This document shows positions 8,917 through 19,073 of a stretch of 64,000 nt of DNA, piece by piece. Source of the DNA: Mycobacterium colombiense. Lineage in GTDB: Bacteria > Actinomycetota > Actinomycetes > Mycobacteriales > Mycobacteriaceae. The position numbers and the translations under genes are program-made. Each line of letters begins with the position of its first letter. The first letter of the stretch is position 1. Under the pieces are notes generated by a model. It was not told the origin of the DNA, did no database searches, and saw only the letters and a program-made list of their open reading frames with translations. The stretch lies in contig NZ_QMEV01000004.1 in assembly GCF_003284935.1 (NCBI RefSeq), positions 62,001-126,000 on the forward strand, written 5' to 3'.

Positions 8917-9100
8917 CGAGGCGCGGGCAGCGGCCAGACCGTTTGGGGATTACGGCCGTTCCGTGTGAGGGTAGGACGCGCCTTGGCATGGCGACTTGCA
9001 CCGTCGCAGGTATTAGCATGCAGGGGAGCGTCGGGGGACAAAACGGGGTTATTTGGTTGTCAGTCCCTGCCGCCCGCATATAGAAAGGCTCGTGTTCGAC

Positions 9101-9964
9101 ATGTCCGTGCAGCTGACGCCGCATTTTGGAAACGTGCAAGCCCATTACGACTTGTCCGACGATTTCTTTCGACTGTTTCTCGATCCCACGCAGACCTACA
9201 GCTGCGCCTACTTCGAGCGCGACGACATGACGCTCGAAGAGGCGCAGATCGCGAAGATCGATCTGGCGCTGGGAAAGTTGAAGCTCGAGCCCGGGATGAC
9301 GCTGCTGGACATCGGTTGCGGCTGGGGGGCCACCCTGCGGCGGGCCATCGAGAAATACGACGTCAACGTCATCGGCCTGACCCTGTCGGAGAATCAGGCC
9401 GAGCACGTGCAGGAGTCGTTCGACCAGCTGGACACCCCCCGCACCAGGCGGGTGCTGCTCGAGGGCTGGGAGAAGTTCCACGAGCCGGTGGACCGGATCG
9501 TGTCGATCGGGGCGTTCGAGCACTTCGGCCGCCAACGGTACGGCCGCTTCTTCAAGATGGCCTACGAGGCGCTGCCCCCCGGCGGAGTGATGTTGCTGCA
9601 CACCATCGTTCGGCCGTCGTTCAAAGACGCCCGCGCCAAGGGCATGAAGCTGACCCACGAAATCGTCCAGTTCTCGCAGTTCATCCTCGCCGAGATTTTT
9701 CCGGGCGGCTGGCTGCCGACGCCGCAGACCGTCGGCGAATACGGCGTGACCGTGGGCTTCGACCTGACCCGCGTCCAGTCGCTGCAGCTGCACTACGCCA
9801 GGACCTTGGACCTGTGGGCCGAGGCACTCGAGGCCAATCGCGAGCAGGCGATCGCCATCCAGTCCCAAGAGGTCTACGACCGGTACATGAAGTACCTGAC
9901 CGGCTGCGCGAAGCTGTTCCGCGAGGGGTACACCGACGTCAACCAGTTCACGTTGGAGAAGTAA
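9101..9964 (+). CDS. pcaA: cyclopropane mycolic acid synthase PcaA
   Basis: S-adenosylmethionine-dependent enzyme that introduces the proximal cyclopropane into mycolic acids. 287 residues from the ATG at 9101, preceded by AGAAAGG at 9082-9088. The N-terminus MSVQLTPHFGNVQAHYDL matches my memory of PcaA. SAM motif [10 protein letters not shown] is at 68-76; active-site residues Tyr33 and Cys35 ([10 protein letters not shown]), Glu139 (GAFEHFG) and His166 (MLLHTIV) fit the family. The UmaA paralogue converges downstream, with a strong hairpin between the two stops. Confidence 0.92.
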   Translation: MSVQLTPHFGNVQAHYDLSDDFFRLFLDPTQTYSCAYFERDDMTLEEAQIAKIDLALGKLKLEPGMTLLDIGCGWGATLRRAIEKYDVNVIGLTLSENQAEHVQESFDQLDTPRTRRVLLEGWEKFHEPVDRIVSIGAFEHFGRQRYGRFFKMAYEALPPGGVMLLHTIVRPSFKDARAKGMKLTHEIVQFSQFILAEIFPGGWLPTPQTVGEYGVTVGFDLTRVQSLQLHYARTLDLWAEALEANREQAIAIQSQEVYDRYMKYLTGCAKLFREGYTDVNQFTLEK

Positions 9965-9981
9965 CCGGCTCAGCAAAGCAA

Positions 9982-10013
9982 TCAGCCCCGAACGGCTCAC
10001 CGTTCGGGGCTGA
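9982..10013. terminator. bidirectional hairpin terminator between pcaA and umaA
   Basis: TCAGCCCCGAACGG (9982-9995) pairs perfectly with CCGTTCGGGGCTGA (10000-10013) around a CTCA loop, a 14-bp GC-rich stem. It lies 18 bp after the pcaA stop and 12 bp after the umaA stop. No T-run follows, as is common for mycobacterial terminators. Confidence 0.85.
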
Positions 10014-10024
10014 CGTGTCCCGCG

Positions 10025-10906
<882 letters not shown>

Positions 10907-10977
10907 CTATTTGTCGCGAGCATACTAACCGACGGCACGGCGGCCGGTCGGGGCGCGTCGCCGAAGTCGATGGCAGC

Positions 10978-11841
10978 TCAGTAGGAGTAGAAGCCCTGGC
11001 CCGTCTTTTTGCCGAGCCGGCCCGCCTCCACCATGCGCAGCAACAGCGGTGGCGGCGCGTAGTGCGGTTCCTTGAACTCCTCGAACATCTTGTCCGCGAT
11101 CAGCTTCAAGGTGTCCAGACCGACGAGGTCGGACAGCCGCAGCGGGCCCATCGGGTGCGACAACCCGGCCACCACCGCCTTGTCGACGTCTTCGACCGTG
11201 GCAAAACCGGCTTCCACCATGCGGATTGCCGACAACAGGTACGGCACCAGCAGCGCGTTCACCACGAAGCCGGACCGGTCGGAGCAACGCACCACCTGCT
11301 TGCCCAGAACCGCGCTCGCGAATTCCTCGGTGCGCGCGGCGGCGGCGTCGTCGGTGACCAACGTGCTGACCAACTCGACCAGCGGCAGCACCGGAACCGG
11401 GTTGAAGAAGTGCAGACCCAGCACGCGTTGCGGGTTCTTGGTGGCCGCGGCGATCTTCATGATCGGGATGCTGGAGGTGTTGGAGGCCAGCACCGCGTCG
11501 GGATCGGTGATGACCCGGTCGAGCTCGGCGAACACCTGCGCCTTGATGGCGTCGTCTTCGATGATCGCTTCGATGACCAGTTGGCGGTCCGCGAGGTCCG
11601 CCAAGTCCGTGGTGAAGGTGAGCTTGCTCAATGCCCGGTCGCGCTCGCGCTCGGTCACCTTGCCGGCGCTGACGCCCCGTTCCAGCGACTTGATGATGCG
11701 GTTGCGGCCGGCCGTGATGAGGGCCTCGGTGGTCTCGAACACGGTCACGTCGACACCGGCGCGGACCGAGACCTCGGCGATGCCGGATCCCATCTGGCCG
11801 GCCCCGACAACCCCTACGCGCTGAATCGTTGCGTCACTCAC
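10978..11841 (-). CDS. fadB2: 3-hydroxybutyryl-CoA dehydrogenase FadB2
   Basis: NAD(P)-dependent oxidation of 3-hydroxyacyl-CoA (or the reverse) in fatty acid/butyrate metabolism. 287 residues from the GTG at 11841, with GAGAG just upstream; 15 further in-frame upstream codons are not family-like. Rossmann motif GVVGAGQMGSG is at 10-20; LGLHFFNPVP carries the catalytic His; SDRSGFVVNALLVPYL and GLSHPMGPLRLSDLVGLDT are the usual C-terminal domain signatures. The C-terminus ends GQGFYSY. It follows aceA on the same strand but is separated by a repeat array and a strong hairpin. Confidence 0.95.
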   Translation of the reverse strand: MSDATIQRVGVVGAGQMGSGIAEVSVRAGVDVTVFETTEALITAGRNRIIKSLERGVSAGKVTERERDRALSKLTFTTDLADLADRQLVIEAIIEDDAIKAQVFAELDRVITDPDAVLASNTSSIPIMKIAAATKNPQRVLGLHFFNPVPVLPLVELVSTLVTDDAAAARTEEFASAVLGKQVVRCSDRSGFVVNALLVPYLLSAIRMVEAGFATVEDVDKAVVAGLSHPMGPLRLSDLVGLDTLKLIADKMFEEFKEPHYAPPPLLLRMVEAGRLGKKTGQGFYSY

Positions 11842-11891
11842 TTGATCTCTCTCCGGTTCTCTCCGGTAACCCGTATCGTCTTGCACCGCAA

Positions 11892-11925
11892 TAGGCCCCG
11901 CCCAGGATCAGCTGGGCGGGGCCTA
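11892..11925 (-). terminator. 14-bp-stem hairpin between the aceA repeat array and fadB2
   Basis: TAGGCCCCGCCCAG (11892-11905) is the exact complement of CTGGGCGGGGCCTA (11912-11925) with a 6 nt loop. It lies 51 bp upstream of the fadB2 start and downstream of the aceA 3' repeats on the same strand, so it most likely ends aceA transcripts. No T-run follows. Confidence 0.75.
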
Positions 11926-11967
11926 CGCTACTTCATCTCAATTTCGGGGCGCGGCTTGCGCCGAGGG

Positions 11968-12208
11968 CTCAGTGACGCAACCCGTCGGTTTCACCTCGTC
12001 CACGCGGGCCAAAGCCCGCTCGTCCTCAGTGACGCAACCCTCGGTTTCACCTCGTCCTCGCGGGCCAAAGCCCGGTCGTCCTCAGTGACGCAACCCTCGG
12101 TTTCACCTCGTCCTCGCGGGCCAAAGCCCGCTCGTCCTCAGTGACGCAACCCTCGGTTTCACCTCGTCCTCGCGGGCCAAAGCCCGCTCGTCCTCAGTGA
12201 AACTGGCC
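11968..12208. repeat. 56-57 bp tandem repeat array (four copies plus a partial) at the aceA 3' end
   Basis: Copies begin at 11968, 12025, 12081 and 12137, with a partial copy at 12193 that contains the aceA stop codon. Unit lengths are 57, 56, 56 and 56. Differences are few: an extra G and an A for T in copy 1, and a G for C in copy 2. Each full unit contains the small hairpin GCGGGC-CAAA-GCCCGC. On the aceA strand the shared block CACTGAGGACGAG shows that the unit arose from the aceA stop region. Size and position resemble mycobacterial MIRU/VNTR loci. Together with the hairpin at 11892 it fills the 352 bp between fadB2 and aceA. Confidence 0.93.
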
Positions 12209-13480
12209 CTCTTCGGTGGAGCCGGTCAGCGCGGTGGTCGACGAGGTCGGGTCCACCGTGGTGGCGATGCGGTCGAAGTAACCGGCACCCACCTCGCGCT
12301 GGTGCTTGGTGGCGGTGTAACCGCGCTCCTCGGCGGCGAACTCGCGCTCCTGCAGCTCGACGTACGCGCTCATCTGGTTGCGGGCGTAGCCGTAGGCCAG
12401 ATCGAACATCGAGTAGTTCAGGGCGTGGAAGCCGGCCAGCGTGATGAACTGGAACTTGAATCCCATTGCGCCAAGCTCCTTTTGGAACTTCGCGATGGTG
12501 GAATCATCGAGGTGCTTCTTCCAGTTGAACGACGGCGAGCAGTTGTACGCCAACATCTGGTCGGGGAACTCGGACTTGACGCCCTCGGCGAACTTGGCGG
12601 CCAGCTCGAGGTCCGGGGTGCCGGTCTCCATCCAGATCAGGTCGGAGAACGGAGCGTAGGCCTTGGCCCGCGCGATGCAGGGCTCCAGGCCGTTGCGGAC
12701 CCGGTAGAAGCCCTCCTTGGTCCGCTCACCGGTGATGAACGGCTGGTCGCGCTCGTCGACGTCGGAGGTGATCAGCGTGGCGGCCTCGGCGTCGGTGCGG
12801 GCGATGACCACGGTGGGGACGTCGCACACGTCGGCGGCCAGGCGGGCCGAGGTCAGGGTCCGGATGTGCTGCTGGGTCGGGATCAGCACCTTGCCACCGA
12901 GGTGACCACACTTCTTCTCCGAGGCCAGCTGGTCCTCCCAGTGCGATCCCGCCACACCGGCGGCGATCATGGCCTTCTGCAGCTCGTAGACGTTGAGGGC
13001 ACCACCGAAGCCGGCCTCACCGTCGGCGACGATCGGCGCCAGCCAGTTCTCCACCGAGGTGTCGCCCTCGACCTTGGCGATCTCGTCGGCGCGCAACAGC
13101 GCGTTGTTGATCCGGCGCACCACCTGCGGCACCGAGTTGGCCGGGTACAGGCTCTGGTCGGGGTAGGTGTGGCCGGACAGGTTCGCGTCACCGGCAACCT
13201 GCCAACCCGACAGGTAGATGGCCTTGAGGCCGGCGCGCACCTGCTGCACGGCCATGTTGCCGGTGAGGGCGCCCAGCGCGTTGATGTACTCCAGGTCGTG
13301 CAGTTGCTCCCACAGCACCTCGGCGCCGCGCCGGGCCAGGGTGGCCTCCTCGACTACGGTGCCTTGCAGGGCGACGACGTCCTCGGCCGTGTAGGTCCGG
13401 GTGACACCCTTCCAACGCGGGTTGGTGTCCCAGTCCTTCTGGATCTGTTCGGCGCTCTTGGGGGTGCCAACGACAGACAT
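12194..13480 (-). CDS. aceA: isocitrate lyase (Icl1/AceA)
   Basis: Glyoxylate-shunt enzyme cleaving isocitrate to succinate and glyoxylate; in mycobacteria it can also act as methylisocitrate lyase. 428 residues from the ATG at 13480, preceded by AAGGAG; this equals the M. tuberculosis Icl1 length as I recall it. The catalytic Cys191 lies in [31 protein letters not shown] and [15 protein letters not shown] are further family signatures. Its stop sits inside the first partial unit of a tandem repeat array. RamB, its known regulator in mycobacteria, is encoded two genes upstream. Confidence 0.97.
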   Translation of the reverse strand: MSVVGTPKSAEQIQKDWDTNPRWKGVTRTYTAEDVVALQGTVVEEATLARRGAEVLWEQLHDLEYINALGALTGNMAVQQVRAGLKAIYLSGWQVAGDANLSGHTYPDQSLYPANSVPQVVRRINNALLRADEIAKVEGDTSVENWLAPIVADGEAGFGGALNVYELQKAMIAAGVAGSHWEDQLASEKKCGHLGGKVLIPTQQHIRTLTSARLAADVCDVPTVVIARTDAEAATLITSDVDERDQPFITGERTKEGFYRVRNGLEPCIARAKAYAPFSDLIWMETGTPDLELAAKFAEGVKSEFPDQMLAYNCSPSFNWKKHLDDSTIAKFQKELGAMGFKFQFITLAGFHALNYSMFDLAYGYARNQMSAYVELQEREFAAEERGYTATKHQREVGAGYFDRIATTVDPTSSTTALTGSTEEGQFH

Positions 13481-13641
13481 TGGGCATGCTCCTTCACGAT
13501 CTTCACTACTGAGTTGCGGACGCCCCACCGGCGGTAGCTAGCGGCTCAACTTCGCTGGTGTGCTAACTCGAAGATGGCACAGCTCATAGGGGCCGGTCCA
13601 CCCGTTTCAGTTGCCAATTTAAGCAACGGGACGGGCCGATT

Positions 13642-13666
13642 TTGCGAAGCTTGCGAAGTCGCGAAC
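13642..13666. promoter_or_regulatory. direct repeats upstream of aceA, candidate RamB-type operator
   Basis: TTGCGAAG occurs at 13642-13649 and 13651-13658, with a related TCGCGAAC at 13659-13666. They lie about 160-190 bp upstream of the aceA ATG. RamB sites in corynebacteria and mycobacteria are described around TTTGCAAA, so TTTGCGAA is a near match and the ramB gene is next door. Binding is inferred, not shown. Confidence 0.4.
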
Positions 13667-13747
13667 AAACTTAACCGTTTCAGAAGCTACCCGTCAGTAA
13701 CCCCAAAGCCGCAGGTCACGCGCAATTTAACCGGGACGCTTGTCCTG

Positions 13748-14542
13748 TTAGCGAGCAAAGATCGCGGCGACGGCTTTCGCCTCGTCACCGACGGCATATG
13801 TGAGCGTTGTAACAGTGCGATCGGCCAGCCCGGGACCGAATTGTTCGGTGGATCCTGCCGGGTGAACGTGCGAGATGATCTCCAGCTTGTCGCCCAGCGC
13901 CACCGGCGCCTCGTGCTCGATGGTGATGCGCAACGGCAACTGCATCAGCTCCAGGTGGGAGGCCAGGTAGTCCTCGATGACGCTCCAGTACACGGAGTTG
14001 TTCATGTGGTCGAACAGGTCGATGTCGGTGACCCGGACCGGAAACTCGTGGATCTCGACCGCGTCGTCGCGGCTGCCCGGCTTCAGATACGACTTCCACC
14101 GCAGCCGGTCGACGGAGGTGGTCTTGTGCAGGCCGGCCAGGAAGTCGTCGGAGATGCGCGAGGGCATCTGGGTGTCGCGGTTGATGTTGATCCAGAAGGC
14201 TTCGGACTCGATGAGCCCGCCCTTGCGGCCGTCGATGCGGACCCGCATCTCGCACCACCGGTTCGAGGTGCCCGAACACCACCTGCGACACCGCAGCATG
14301 TCCTGGAATTCGATCGGGCGGATCACATCGACCATGGTGCGGCGGACGATCCACAGCGGGTGGGTCTCCTCGAAGCCCATCTCGCGCAGCTGGTCCTGCC
14401 CGATGTCCTGGATGTGCCGGCAGGCCGCGTCCAGCCGCAACCGGCCCGTGCGATCGATATCGGCCACCCGCAGCGGCCATTCGCGGTCGAACACGTCGGG
14501 GTGACCGTCGGGCACCGGCATCAGTTGTTTGTCCAGGCTCAC
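13748..14542 (-). CDS. acyl-ACP thioesterase, hot-dog fold (Rv0466-like)
   Basis: 264 residues from the GTG at 14542, which has GGGGAG seven bases upstream; an ATG five codons earlier overlaps a weaker-spaced GAGGAGG. The protein contains two hot-dog-like halves as in plant-type FatA/bacterial acyl-ACP thioesterases: PLRVADIDRTGRLRLDAACR in the first half and VTDIDLFDHMNNSVYWSV in the second, the latter holding the conserved Asp/His/Asn. It would release fatty acids from acyl-ACP in the cytoplasm. It lies between aceA (268 bp downstream, same strand) and divergent ramB. Confidence 0.88.
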   Translation of the reverse strand: MSLDKQLMPVPDGHPDVFDREWPLRVADIDRTGRLRLDAACRHIQDIGQDQLREMGFEETHPLWIVRRTMVDVIRPIEFQDMLRCRRWCSGTSNRWCEMRVRIDGRKGGLIESEAFWININRDTQMPSRISDDFLAGLHKTTSVDRLRWKSYLKPGSRDDAVEIHEFPVRVTDIDLFDHMNNSVYWSVIEDYLASHLELMQLPLRITIEHEAPVALGDKLEIISHVHPAGSTEQFGPGLADRTVTTLTYAVGDEAKAVAAIFAR

Positions 14543-14702
14543 GGCCTCGCTCCCCATTTCCTCCTCGTGGTCACCCCAGGCTAAGGCCTGCGGCCCCGGT
14601 CGCATCATGCCAACGGGGTGCGCCGAACACCAATCCCGGCGCGACTGCCACCGATGCCAAGTCTGCGAACCGCATCTTCGCATCGCCGGTAACCTCGGTG
14701 AA

Positions 14703-16127
14703 GTGTCCAAAACGTTCGTCGGGTCACGCGTTCGCCAGCTCCGCAACGAACGCGGGTTCTCCCAGGCCGCGCTGGCCCAGATGCTGGAGATCTCGCCCAG
14801 CTACCTCAACCAGATCGAGCACGACGTTCGCCCGCTGACGGTGGCCGTGCTGCTGCGCATCACCGAGGTGTTCGGGGTGGATGCGACGTTCTTCTCCTCG
14901 CAGGACGACACCCGGCTGGTCGCCGAGCTGCGCGAGGTCACCATGGACCGGGACCTGGACATCGACGTCGACCCCACCGAGGTCGCCGAGATGGTCAGCG
15001 CCCATCCCGCGTTGGCCCGCGCGGTGGTCAACCTGCACCGGCGCTACCGGATCACCACGGCGCAGCTCGCGGCGGCCACCGAGGAGCGGTACTCCGACGG
15101 CAGCGGCAGCGGGTCGATCACCATGCCGCACGAGGAAGTGCGCGACTACTTCTACCAACGGCAGAACTACCTGCACGAGCTGGACACCGCCGCCGAGGAC
15201 CTGACCATCAAGATGCGGTTGCACCACGGCGATCTGGCCCGCGAGCTGACCCGCCGGCTCACCGAGGTGCACGGCGTGCACATCAACCGGCGGATCGACC
15301 TGGGCGACACCGTGCTGCACCGCTTCGACCCCACGACCAAGACGCTGGAATTCAGCAACCACCTATCGTTGGGGCAGCAGGTGTTCAAGATGGCCGCCGA
15401 ATTGGCCTACCTCGAGTTCGGCGATCTGATCGACACTTTGGTGGAGGAGGGCAAGTTCACCAGCGACGAGTCACACACCCTGGCCCGGCTGGGGCTGGCC
15501 AACTACTTCGCCGCGGCCACCGTGCTCCCCTACCGCCAGTTCCACGACGTCGCGGAGAATTTCCGTTACGACGTCGAGCGGCTGTCGTCGTTCTACTCGA
15601 TCAGTTACGAGACCATCGCGCATCGGCTTTCGACGTTGCAGCGGCCGTCGATGCGCGGCGTGCCGTTCTCGTTCGTCCGGGTCGACCGCGCCGGGAACAT
15701 GTCAAAACGTCAGTCCGCCACGGGTTTTCACTTCTCCTCCAGCGGAGGCACCTGCCCGCTGTGGAATGTGTACGAGACCTTCGCCAATCCGGGCAAGATC
15801 CTGGTGCAGATCGCGCAGATGCCCGACGGCCGCAACTACATGTGGGTGGCCCGCACCGTGGAACGGCGCGCGGCCCGGTATGGTCAGCCGGGTAAGACCT
15901 TCGCGATCGGCCTGGGCTGCGAGCTTCGCCACGCTCACCGGCTGGTCTACTCGGAGGGACTCGACGTCTCGGGGGAACCAGGAACAGTGGCCACACCCAT
16001 CGGCGCGGGCTGTCGGGTCTGCGAACGCGACAACTGCCCCCAGCGCGCATTCCCCGCGCTCGGCCGCGCACTGGATCTCGACGAGCACCGCAGCACGGTG
16101 TCCCCCTATCTGGTGACCCAACCGTGA
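14703..16127 (+). CDS. ramB: transcriptional regulator RamB
   Basis: 474-residue regulator of acetate/glyoxylate-cycle genes. Starts at GTG 14703 (SKTFVGSRVRQLRNERG). An XRE helix-turn-helix covers about 8-62 (FSQAALAQMLEISPSYLNQIE). The middle has the IrrE/ImmA-like (DUF955) region with LAYLEFGDLID, and the C-terminal DUF2083 region ends in a Cys cluster, GCRVCERDNCPQRAFP, that may bind metal. Known targets in M. tuberculosis include icl1 and ramB itself. It is divergent from the thioesterase gene with 160 bp between starts, where autoregulation would act. Confidence 0.94.
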   Translation: MSKTFVGSRVRQLRNERGFSQAALAQMLEISPSYLNQIEHDVRPLTVAVLLRITEVFGVDATFFSSQDDTRLVAELREVTMDRDLDIDVDPTEVAEMVSAHPALARAVVNLHRRYRITTAQLAAATEERYSDGSGSGSITMPHEEVRDYFYQRQNYLHELDTAAEDLTIKMRLHHGDLARELTRRLTEVHGVHINRRIDLGDTVLHRFDPTTKTLEFSNHLSLGQQVFKMAAELAYLEFGDLIDTLVEEGKFTSDESHTLARLGLANYFAAATVLPYRQFHDVAENFRYDVERLSSFYSISYETIAHRLSTLQRPSMRGVPFSFVRVDRAGNMSKRQSATGFHFSSSGGTCPLWNVYETFANPGKILVQIAQMPDGRNYMWVARTVERRAARYGQPGKTFAIGLGCELRHAHRLVYSEGLDVSGEPGTVATPIGAGCRVCERDNCPQRAFPALGRALDLDEHRSTVSPYLVTQP

Positions 16128-16170
16128 ACCCGCCGACGACGATGCAGAGCGAAGCGATGAGGCGGGGGCA

Positions 16171-16189
16171 CCTCCCGCTTGCGGGGGAG
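16171..16189. repeat. GC-rich intergenic hairpin between ramB and the CMD-family gene
   Basis: CCTCCCGC and GCGGGGGAG face each other around TT in the 70 bp gap 16128-16197, which also contains GCAGAGCGAAGCGATGAG. The combination resembles short palindromic intergenic elements scattered in mycobacterial genomes, but copy number cannot be tested here. It may act as a weak terminator after ramB. Confidence 0.35.
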
Positions 16190-16197
16190 AGCGGCGC

Positions 16198-16758
16198 ATG
16201 AACGCCGTGTCGGACGGCCGCATCCCGCCGGGGCGGCTGCGCGAACTCGGGCCCATCAACTGGGTGATCGCCAAGCTCGGTGCGCGCACCGTGCGGGCAC
16301 CGGAGATGCACCTGTTCACCACCCTGGGTCAGCGCCGCCTGCTGTTCTGGACCTGGTTGGCCTACGGGGGCCGGCTGCTGCGCGGCAAGCTTCCGACCAT
16401 CGACACCGAACTGGTGATCCTGCGGGTCGCGCACCTGCGCACCTGCGAATACGAGTTGCAGCACCATCGCCGGATGGCGCGGGCGGCCGGCCTGGACGCC
16501 GAGCTGCAGGCCGCGATCTTCGCATGGCCGCAGCAGCTGGACCCGGTCGACGCCCGCCTGACCGTGCGTCAGCAGGCGCTGCTGGCTGCGACGGATGAGT
16601 TCGTCAAGGACCGGACCGTCACCGCCGAGACCTGGCGGGCGCTGGCCACCCATCTGGATCGGCGGCAGCTGATCGAATTCTGTTTGCTGGCAAGCCAATA
16701 CGATGGCCTGGCCGCGACCATGTCAGCGCTCGAGATTCCGCTGGACCATCCGCGCTAG
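16198..16758 (+). CDS. carboxymuconolactone decarboxylase/AhpD-fold protein (Rv0464c-like)
   Basis: 186-residue helical protein of the CMD superfamily. The diagnostic helix reads LRVAHLRTCEYELQHHRRMA, giving the conserved Arg-Thr-Cys...His-His pattern, but with one Cys instead of the CXXC pair of peroxidase-active AhpD. A peroxidatic disulfide cycle is therefore doubtful. The C-terminal half repeats the fold loosely (TWRALATHLDRRQLIEFCLLASQYDGL). Substrate unknown. It converges with the small membrane gene at 16759 with no gap. Confidence 0.82.
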   Translation: MNAVSDGRIPPGRLRELGPINWVIAKLGARTVRAPEMHLFTTLGQRRLLFWTWLAYGGRLLRGKLPTIDTELVILRVAHLRTCEYELQHHRRMARAAGLDAELQAAIFAWPQQLDPVDARLTVRQQALLAATDEFVKDRTVTAETWRALATHLDRRQLIEFCLLASQYDGLAATMSALEIPLDHPR

Positions 16759-17040
16759 CTACAGGTAGACGTCGGCGAGGATGGCCAGCGTCAGTATCAC
16801 GGGAAGCACCGGCAGCGCGAACGCGAACGCCGCCCACGGCCGCTTGCCACGCCGGCGCTGCCGCAATCCCCAGAGCGCGGCGACGATCCCCAGCACCACC
16901 GATGCCAGCAACACCAGGGGGCCCCACTGGCCCGCGGTCGAGTTGTCGCCGTTCGAAATGGCCAGCAGCCACAGGACATAACCGGTCGCCAGGCCACCGG
17001 CGGCACCCGCGACGGCATCAGGACGGACGACGGTGCGCAT
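16759..17040 (-). CDS. small membrane protein (Rv0463-like)
   Basis: 93 residues with three predicted helices: about 10-30, 40-60 (LVLLASVVLGIVAALWGL) and 72-92, separated by a basic RQRRRGKRP loop that should be cytoplasmic. No family function is known. The ATG at 17040 is 10 bp after the lpd stop on the same strand, so it is probably co-transcribed with lpd. Confidence 0.78.
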   Translation of the reverse strand: MRTVVRPDAVAGAAGGLATGYVLWLLAISNGDNSTAGQWGPLVLLASVVLGIVAALWGLRQRRRGKRPWAAFAFALPVLPVILTLAILADVYL

Positions 17041-17050
17041 ATCTCGTGGC

Positions 17051-18448
17051 TCAGAAATTGATCATGTGCCCGGTCAGGCCGTGGAAGCATTCCTGCAGCG
17101 CCTCGGACATGGTCGGATGGGTGTGCACGTTGCGGGCGAGCTCGGTGGCGGTCAGGTCCCACTTCTGGGCCAACGTCAGCTCCGGAAGCAGTTCGGAGAC
17201 ATCGTGGCCCACCAGGTGTCCGCCAAGCAGCTCACCGTATTTCGCGTCGGCGATCAGCTTGACGAACCCGCTGGGGTCGCCCACGCCGTGGGCCTTGCCG
17301 TTGGCGGTGAACGGGAACTTCGCCACCACCACGTCGTGGCCTTCGTCGCGGGCCTGCTCCTCGGTGAGCCCGAAGCTGGCGACGTTGGGCTGGCAGAACG
17401 TCGCGCGCGGCATCATCCGGTAGTCACCGAGCGCCAAAGTTTCTGCGCCGGCGATGGTTTCGGCAGCCACCACGCCCTGGGCCTCGGCGACGTGGGCCAG
17501 CTGCAGCTTTCCGGTGACGTCGCCGATGGCGTAGATGTGCTCGATGTTGGTGCGCATGTAGTCGGTGATCCCGATGGCCTTGCGGTCGGTCAGCGCGACG
17601 CCGGCCGCCTCGAGGCCGAACCCCTCGACGTTGGGTGCAAAACCGATGGCCTGCAACACTTTTGCGGCTTTGAGTTCCTGTGAGTTCCCGTCCTTGCTGA
17701 CCACCACGGTCACCTCGGACCCGTTGTCTGAGATGGACTCGACTTTGGTGTTGGTCAGGATCTTGACGCCCAGCTTCTTGAACTGCCTCTCGACTTCCTT
17801 GGAGACCTCGGCGTCCTCGTTCGGCAGGGCGCGCGCCAGGAACTCGACGACGGTCACGTCGACGCCGTAGTTGCGCAGCACGTAGCCGAACTCCATGCCG
17901 ATCGCCCCGCAGCCGGCGATGATGATCGACTCCGGCAGCTCCCGGGACAGGATCAGTTCCTCGTAGGTGACCACGTTGACCGACAGTGACGTGCCGGGGA
18001 CCAGGCGGGTGCTGCTGCCGGTGGCGATGATGGCGTTGTCGAACGTGACGGTCTCCGTGCCGCCCTCGTTGAGCTCGACCGAGATCGTGTTGGCGTCGGT
18101 AAAGCGGCCGTAGCCATGGATTTCGGTGATCTTGTTCTTCTTCATCAGGAAGTGCACGCCGGCGACGCGGCCCTCGGCCACTTTGCGGCTGCGGTCAAAA
18201 GCGGCGCCGTAGTCGAAGGTCGCCTCGCCGCTGATTCCGAACGTCTTGGCCTCTTTGGTGAAGATGTGGGCGAGTTCGGCGTTGCGCAGCAGCGCCTTGG
18301 ACGGGATGCACCCGACGTTGAGGCAGACGCCGCCCCAGTACTTCGGTTCGACCACCGCGGTGGACAGGCCGAGCTGGGCGGCACGAATGGCTGCGACATA
18401 TCCGCCGGGACCGGCCCCGAGGACGACGACGTCATAGTGAGAAGTCAC
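17051..18448 (-). CDS. lpdC: dihydrolipoamide dehydrogenase Lpd (LpdC)
   Basis: FAD disulfide oxidoreductase, the E3 subunit of pyruvate and branched-chain ketoacid dehydrogenases and part of the mycobacterial peroxynitrite reductase complex. 465 residues from GTG 18448. FAD motif GAGPGG is at 11-16, the redox pair Cys42/Cys47 in [12 protein letters not shown], the NAD motif reads [10 protein letters not shown] and the catalytic His is in HTHPTMSE near the C-terminus, which ends GHMINF. The NAD motif has Cys where M. tuberculosis has Ala, as recalled. Followed by the Rv0463-like gene after 10 bp. Confidence 0.97.
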   Translation of the reverse strand: MTSHYDVVVLGAGPGGYVAAIRAAQLGLSTAVVEPKYWGGVCLNVGCIPSKALLRNAELAHIFTKEAKTFGISGEATFDYGAAFDRSRKVAEGRVAGVHFLMKKNKITEIHGYGRFTDANTISVELNEGGTETVTFDNAIIATGSSTRLVPGTSLSVNVVTYEELILSRELPESIIIAGCGAIGMEFGYVLRNYGVDVTVVEFLARALPNEDAEVSKEVERQFKKLGVKILTNTKVESISDNGSEVTVVVSKDGNSQELKAAKVLQAIGFAPNVEGFGLEAAGVALTDRKAIGITDYMRTNIEHIYAIGDVTGKLQLAHVAEAQGVVAAETIAGAETLALGDYRMMPRATFCQPNVASFGLTEEQARDEGHDVVVAKFPFTANGKAHGVGDPSGFVKLIADAKYGELLGGHLVGHDVSELLPELTLAQKWDLTATELARNVHTHPTMSEALQECFHGLTGHMINF

Positions 18449-18497
18449 GAGCCCACCCTAGTTGGCCATGGCCCCCGACGGCCGCCCGGGCGAGCCG

Positions 18498-19073
18498 TCA
18501 ATACGGAATGACGCCGACGAGACAGTGCCCCATTCGTTCGCAGTGGTAGTAGCCGTACAGGGGCGCCGCGGCGACCAGCGCGGCGAACGGGCCGGACATC
18601 ATTGCCACCGAGAGCGCCGAGACCAGCGGCCGGCCTTCGGTCATCGCCAGCATCACCCCGCCGACGATGCACGCCACCACGTAGACCAGGACCACGAAGA
18701 GCGCCGCGGTCTTGTCGGCCGAGTGATACCACCAAGAGAACAACCCCAGCCCGATCACCGCCGCCGCGGACCACACGCCCAGCAGCACCAGGGCCAGCTT
18801 CCACCATTTGAGGTAGAGATATCGGCCGGGCACATTGATCGGTTGCACCGGTCCGGCGGGCTCGGGCGGCTCCTGCTCGCCGGCCTCCGGCGTGGGCGTC
18901 GCGCCCGCCGGTGCGGCGGCGGGCTCCGGCACGGGCACCGCGGGGTGCTCGCCGGTGTCGTCGTCGAAATCGGGCACCCAGGATTGGGTGCCGGTGTGCT
19001 CGGAGTCGTCGTCGGAGAAGTCCGGTACGAACGCCTCGGTGCCGGGGCTCGAGGCGTCCTTGTCGTCAGCCAC
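18498..19073 (-). CDS. membrane protein with acidic N-terminus (Rv0461-like)
   Basis: 191 residues from GTG 19073. The first ~85 residues are acidic and Pro/Ala-rich with a repeated pattern, AFVPDFSDDDSEHTGTQ then SWVPDFDDDTGEH. Three membrane helices follow at about 93-115, 121-142 and 150-170, and the tail has two Cys (YHCERMGHCLVG). Function unknown. The start overlaps the Rv0460-like gene by 8 bp, and lpd begins 49 bp downstream, so a single operon is likely. Confidence 0.78.
   Translation of the reverse strand: MADDKDASSPGTEAFVPDFSDDDSEHTGTQSWVPDFDDDTGEHPAVPVPEPAAAPAGATPTPEAGEQEPPEPAGPVQPINVPGRYLYLKWWKLALVLLGVWSAAAVIGLGLFSWWYHSADKTAALFVVLVYVVACIVGGVMLAMTEGRPLVSALSVAMMSGPFAALVAAAPLYGYYHCERMGHCLVGVIPY

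Noticed and set aside
11968..12208. CRISPR array
   Set aside because: Units are direct tandem copies without unique spacers, and no cas genes are near.
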